Below, in pieces: positions 8,182 through 9,682 of a DNA stretch of 9,682 nt (positions are counted from its first letter, which is position 1; the number at the start of each line of letters is the position of its first letter). The stretch comes from Gemmatimonadota bacterium (GTDB lineage Bacteria > JAAXHH01), in NCBI GenBank assembly GCA_026713285.1, contig JAPOOT010000349.1, positions 1-9,682 of the forward strand, in the 5' to 3' direction. The notes under the pieces are model-generated. The model was not told where the DNA came from. It did no database searches and saw nothing but the letters and a program-made list of their open reading frames with translations. The translations under genes were made by a program, and so were the position numbers.

Positions 8182-9682
8182 TCAGTCCGTTACGATCTGG
8201 CCGTCGAAAGCCTGGACGATCTTCATGACGGCCGGATCTTTCGCGGCGCCAGCGCGGGCATCTGCCGCCTGCCTGGCGGTTTTGCCTGTCGCCTGGATTT
8301 CCCGTTCTTCCCCGGCAGGATCTTCATCAATACCGGAATGCGGGTCCATGACCGGTCCGGCGTCATCCGCCGTGTTTTTGATGTGGTCCGTTCCCGGCGC
8401 GGCTTCGTCCGTTCGCGCCCGGGCTTCGTCCATCGGACCGGAGTCCGTTCGCGCTCGGGCTTCGTCCATCGGCCCGGAGTCCGTTCCCGCCCCGTCGTTC
8501 GTTCCCGGCGCGGCTTCGTCCGTTCCCAGCCCGGCAACCGTTTCCGGCCCGGTATCCTTCGCCGCGTCGCTTTCGCCAATCTCGCATATGATCCGTACCC
8601 GTACCCCCAGGGTATCGGAGCATACAGACTGTATCAGCGCCGCGTTTTCCCGTTTTTCCGCCCGTTGCTTAAGAAAGTTCTGTTCGGGCACGAACCTGAG
8701 CGTAATGGTGGCGGGTCCTCCCGAACCGGCATCACCTGCCGGCGACCAACCCGTAAGCTCGGCTTCCTTCAATTGGTTCCCCAGGACGCTTCGCTGCCTG
8801 GTGACCTCCTCCACCACCGCGGACCAATGGTCTCGGACCGTCCGCAGATCCAGTTTCGGCGAAGTCGTGGTGGACGTCGATGATCCCGCGGATGCTGCCG
8901 GTTCGGGAACCTCCTGAACAGACGTTGACGGCGCTGCGTCCCGCGGTGGATCCGCAGTCCGGACGGACGGGGTTTCGGCAGACGGGGAAGACGGGGAAGC
9001 GGCCGTCCTGCCGGACGAAGCCGCTGAATCAGTTGCGTCTCGCGAGGCCGCCGGCTCATCTTCCGGGGACGAATCCCGCGATATGGCGGGCGGGCTCGTT
9101 CCTTCGGGAGGCGCTTCTTCAGACGCATCGACGTCATCCTCCTGGGATCCCATGCGCCGGGCCATTTCGGACAGCCGGGTCATAACGTCCGTCAGGTGCA
9201 CGGATCGCGACATGCGTATCATGCGGACGATACCCGTCTCGAGCTGCACCCTGGGCAGCGCGCTTTGCTTGACGGCCTCTTCCATTTGCGTGGCCAGTTG
9301 CGATAGCCTGAGCAGGTCCTCCGTATCGAATCGTTCGACCTGTTCCCGGTAGCGGTAGAGCTCCAGCGCGGCATCGCCGATAAGCGCTTCCACCTCCGGC
9401 GCCGCCTTGACTACGAGCAGGTTGCGCAGGTGTTCCAGGATCCCCAGGATGATCTCTTCGAGGTCGTGGCCCTGGCGGAAGATCCGGTCGACCAGGTCCA
9501 GTCCCCTCGGGACGTCCTGGTCCGCCACGGTGTCCAGCAGTTCGAAATAGACGTCCTGATCCACGATGCCCAGGACCTCCGCCGCCTCGCTGGCGGTCAA
9601 CCCGGAGCCGCCGAAGGCGACGACCTGGTCCAGCAGGCTCTCGGCGTCCCGCATGCTGCCGTCCACCCTCCGCGCGATCAGG
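8182..9682 (-). CDS. dnaX: DNA polymerase III subunit gamma/tau, 5' end outside window
   Basis: The frame enters from the right edge and gives 499 residues to TGA at 8182; the AAA+ ATPase core with Walker A lies beyond the window. DnaX is the motor of the clamp-loader complex that places the beta clamp on primed DNA. The visible part opens with the sensor-2 motif DGSMRDAESLLDQV at the end of the ATPase region. Domain III, the oligomerisation collar, follows and ends with LPRVQLETGIVRMIRM. Then comes a long low-complexity linker rich in Ser, Ala, Pro, Asp and Glu. A folded C-terminal module starts near LDLRTVRDHWSAVVEE and includes LRFVPEQNFLKQRAEKRENA. A second repeat-containing acidic linker leads to a conserved-looking C-terminus, AVMKIVQAFDGQIVTD. 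No A-rich slippery heptamer is seen in the visible part, so a programmed short gamma form is not supported here. Confidence 0.95.
   Translation of the reverse strand, partial: LIARRVDGSMRDAESLLDQVVAFGGSGLTASEAAEVLGIVDQDVYFELLDTVADQDVPRGLDLVDRIFRQGHDLEEIILGILEHLRNLLVVKAAPEVEALIGDAALELYRYREQVERFDTEDLLRLSQLATQMEEAVKQSALPRVQLETGIVRMIRMSRSVHLTDVMTRLSEMARRMGSQEDDVDASEEAPPEGTSPPAISRDSSPEDEPAASRDATDSAASSGRTAASPSSPSAETPSVRTADPPRDAAPSTSVQEVPEPAASAGSSTSTTTSPKLDLRTVRDHWSAVVEEVTRQRSVLGNQLKEAELTGWSPAGDAGSGGPATITLRFVPEQNFLKQRAEKRENAALIQSVCSDTLGVRVRIICEIGESDAAKDTGPETVAGLGTDEAAPGTNDGAGTDSGPMDEARARTDSGPMDEARARTDEAAPGTDHIKNTADDAGPVMDPHSGIDEDPAGEEREIQATGKTARQAADARAGAAKDPAVMKIVQAFDGQIVTD
8389..8525 (-). repeat. 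Flanking 26-bp direct repeats bracketing the DnaX linker array
   Basis: Identical 26-base copies at 8389-8414 and 8500-8525 flank the 36-bp tandem units (the first overlaps the start of unit one by four bases). In the protein they give TDEAAPGT on both sides of the TDSGPMDEARAR pair. The whole segment looks like a small expanding linker array with alternating acidic motifs. Confidence 0.85.
8411..8482 (-). repeat. 36-bp in-frame tandem repeat in dnaX encoding TDSGPMDEARAR twice
   Basis: Units at 8411-8446 and 8447-8482 differ at only two positions (8419/8455 and 8437/8473) and do not change the 12-residue repeat (allowing for its phase). The repeat lies in the second, acidic linker of DnaX, and because it is a multiple of three it lengthens the linker without a frameshift. 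Confidence 0.9.

Noticed and set aside
8389..8525. Repeats considered as a CRISPR array
   Set aside because: The units are in frame inside dnaX, are directly adjacent or overlapping, have no unique spacers and are read as a protein linker.
8223..8579. Basic 118-residue minus-strand frame overlapping the dnaX repeat region, considered as a frameshift product
   Set aside because: No slippery heptamer or A-run of sufficient length is present; the longest nearby run is five A in the ATC AAA AAC codons. The repeated basic motifs are just the dnaX repeat read in another frame.

Overview
This is a compact stretch of bacterial chromosome made only of housekeeping genes. All ten genes lie on the minus strand, and the two outer ones run off the window edges. 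The DNA is GC-rich, estimated by eye at about 60 percent or slightly more. The organism cannot be named from this alone. The high GC, the gene order and a Cys-containing insertion in AlaS suggest a free-living, probably uncultured bacterium, perhaps in or near the FCB/Gemmatimonadota/Latescibacterota lineages. That placement is a low-confidence inference.

In transcription order (right to left) the layout is as follows. First is a replication/recombination cassette: dnaX (3' part, 9682-8182), a ybaB/ebfC nucleoid-associated protein gene (8095-7778) and recR (7721-7119). Next is a phosphatidylglycerol pair: pgsA (7067 or 7100 to 6483) and pgpA (6480-6025). Then come cinA (6028-4760), the 2H phosphoesterase gene thpR/ligT (4729-4175), recX (4178-3513) and alaS (3516-865). 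Last is an rmlD-like dTDP-4-dehydrorhamnose reductase gene (851-1), cut by the left edge.

Gaps between genes are at most about 90 bp. Three junctions are 4-base stop/start overlaps: ATGA at pgpA/cinA, ATGA at thpR/recX and TTGA at recX/alaS. The pgsA/pgpA gap is 2 bp. This layout points to one or two long co-transcribed and partly translationally coupled units. No convincing promoter or intrinsic terminator is visible. DnaX loads the sliding clamp, and RecR and YbaB act in DNA repair and nucleoid structure. PgsA and PgpA carry out successive steps to phosphatidylglycerol. CinA, ThpR, RecX and AlaS form the 3' part of a neighbourhood that in many bacteria also contains recA.

No undescribed system was found. 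The points worth a second look are modest: recA is missing between thpR and recX, a 26-bp tandem duplication with palindromes lies between dnaX and ybaB, an in-frame 36-bp tandem repeat lies in the DnaX linker, alaS appears to start with TTG inside a TTGA overlap, and AlaS carries a possible extra metal site.
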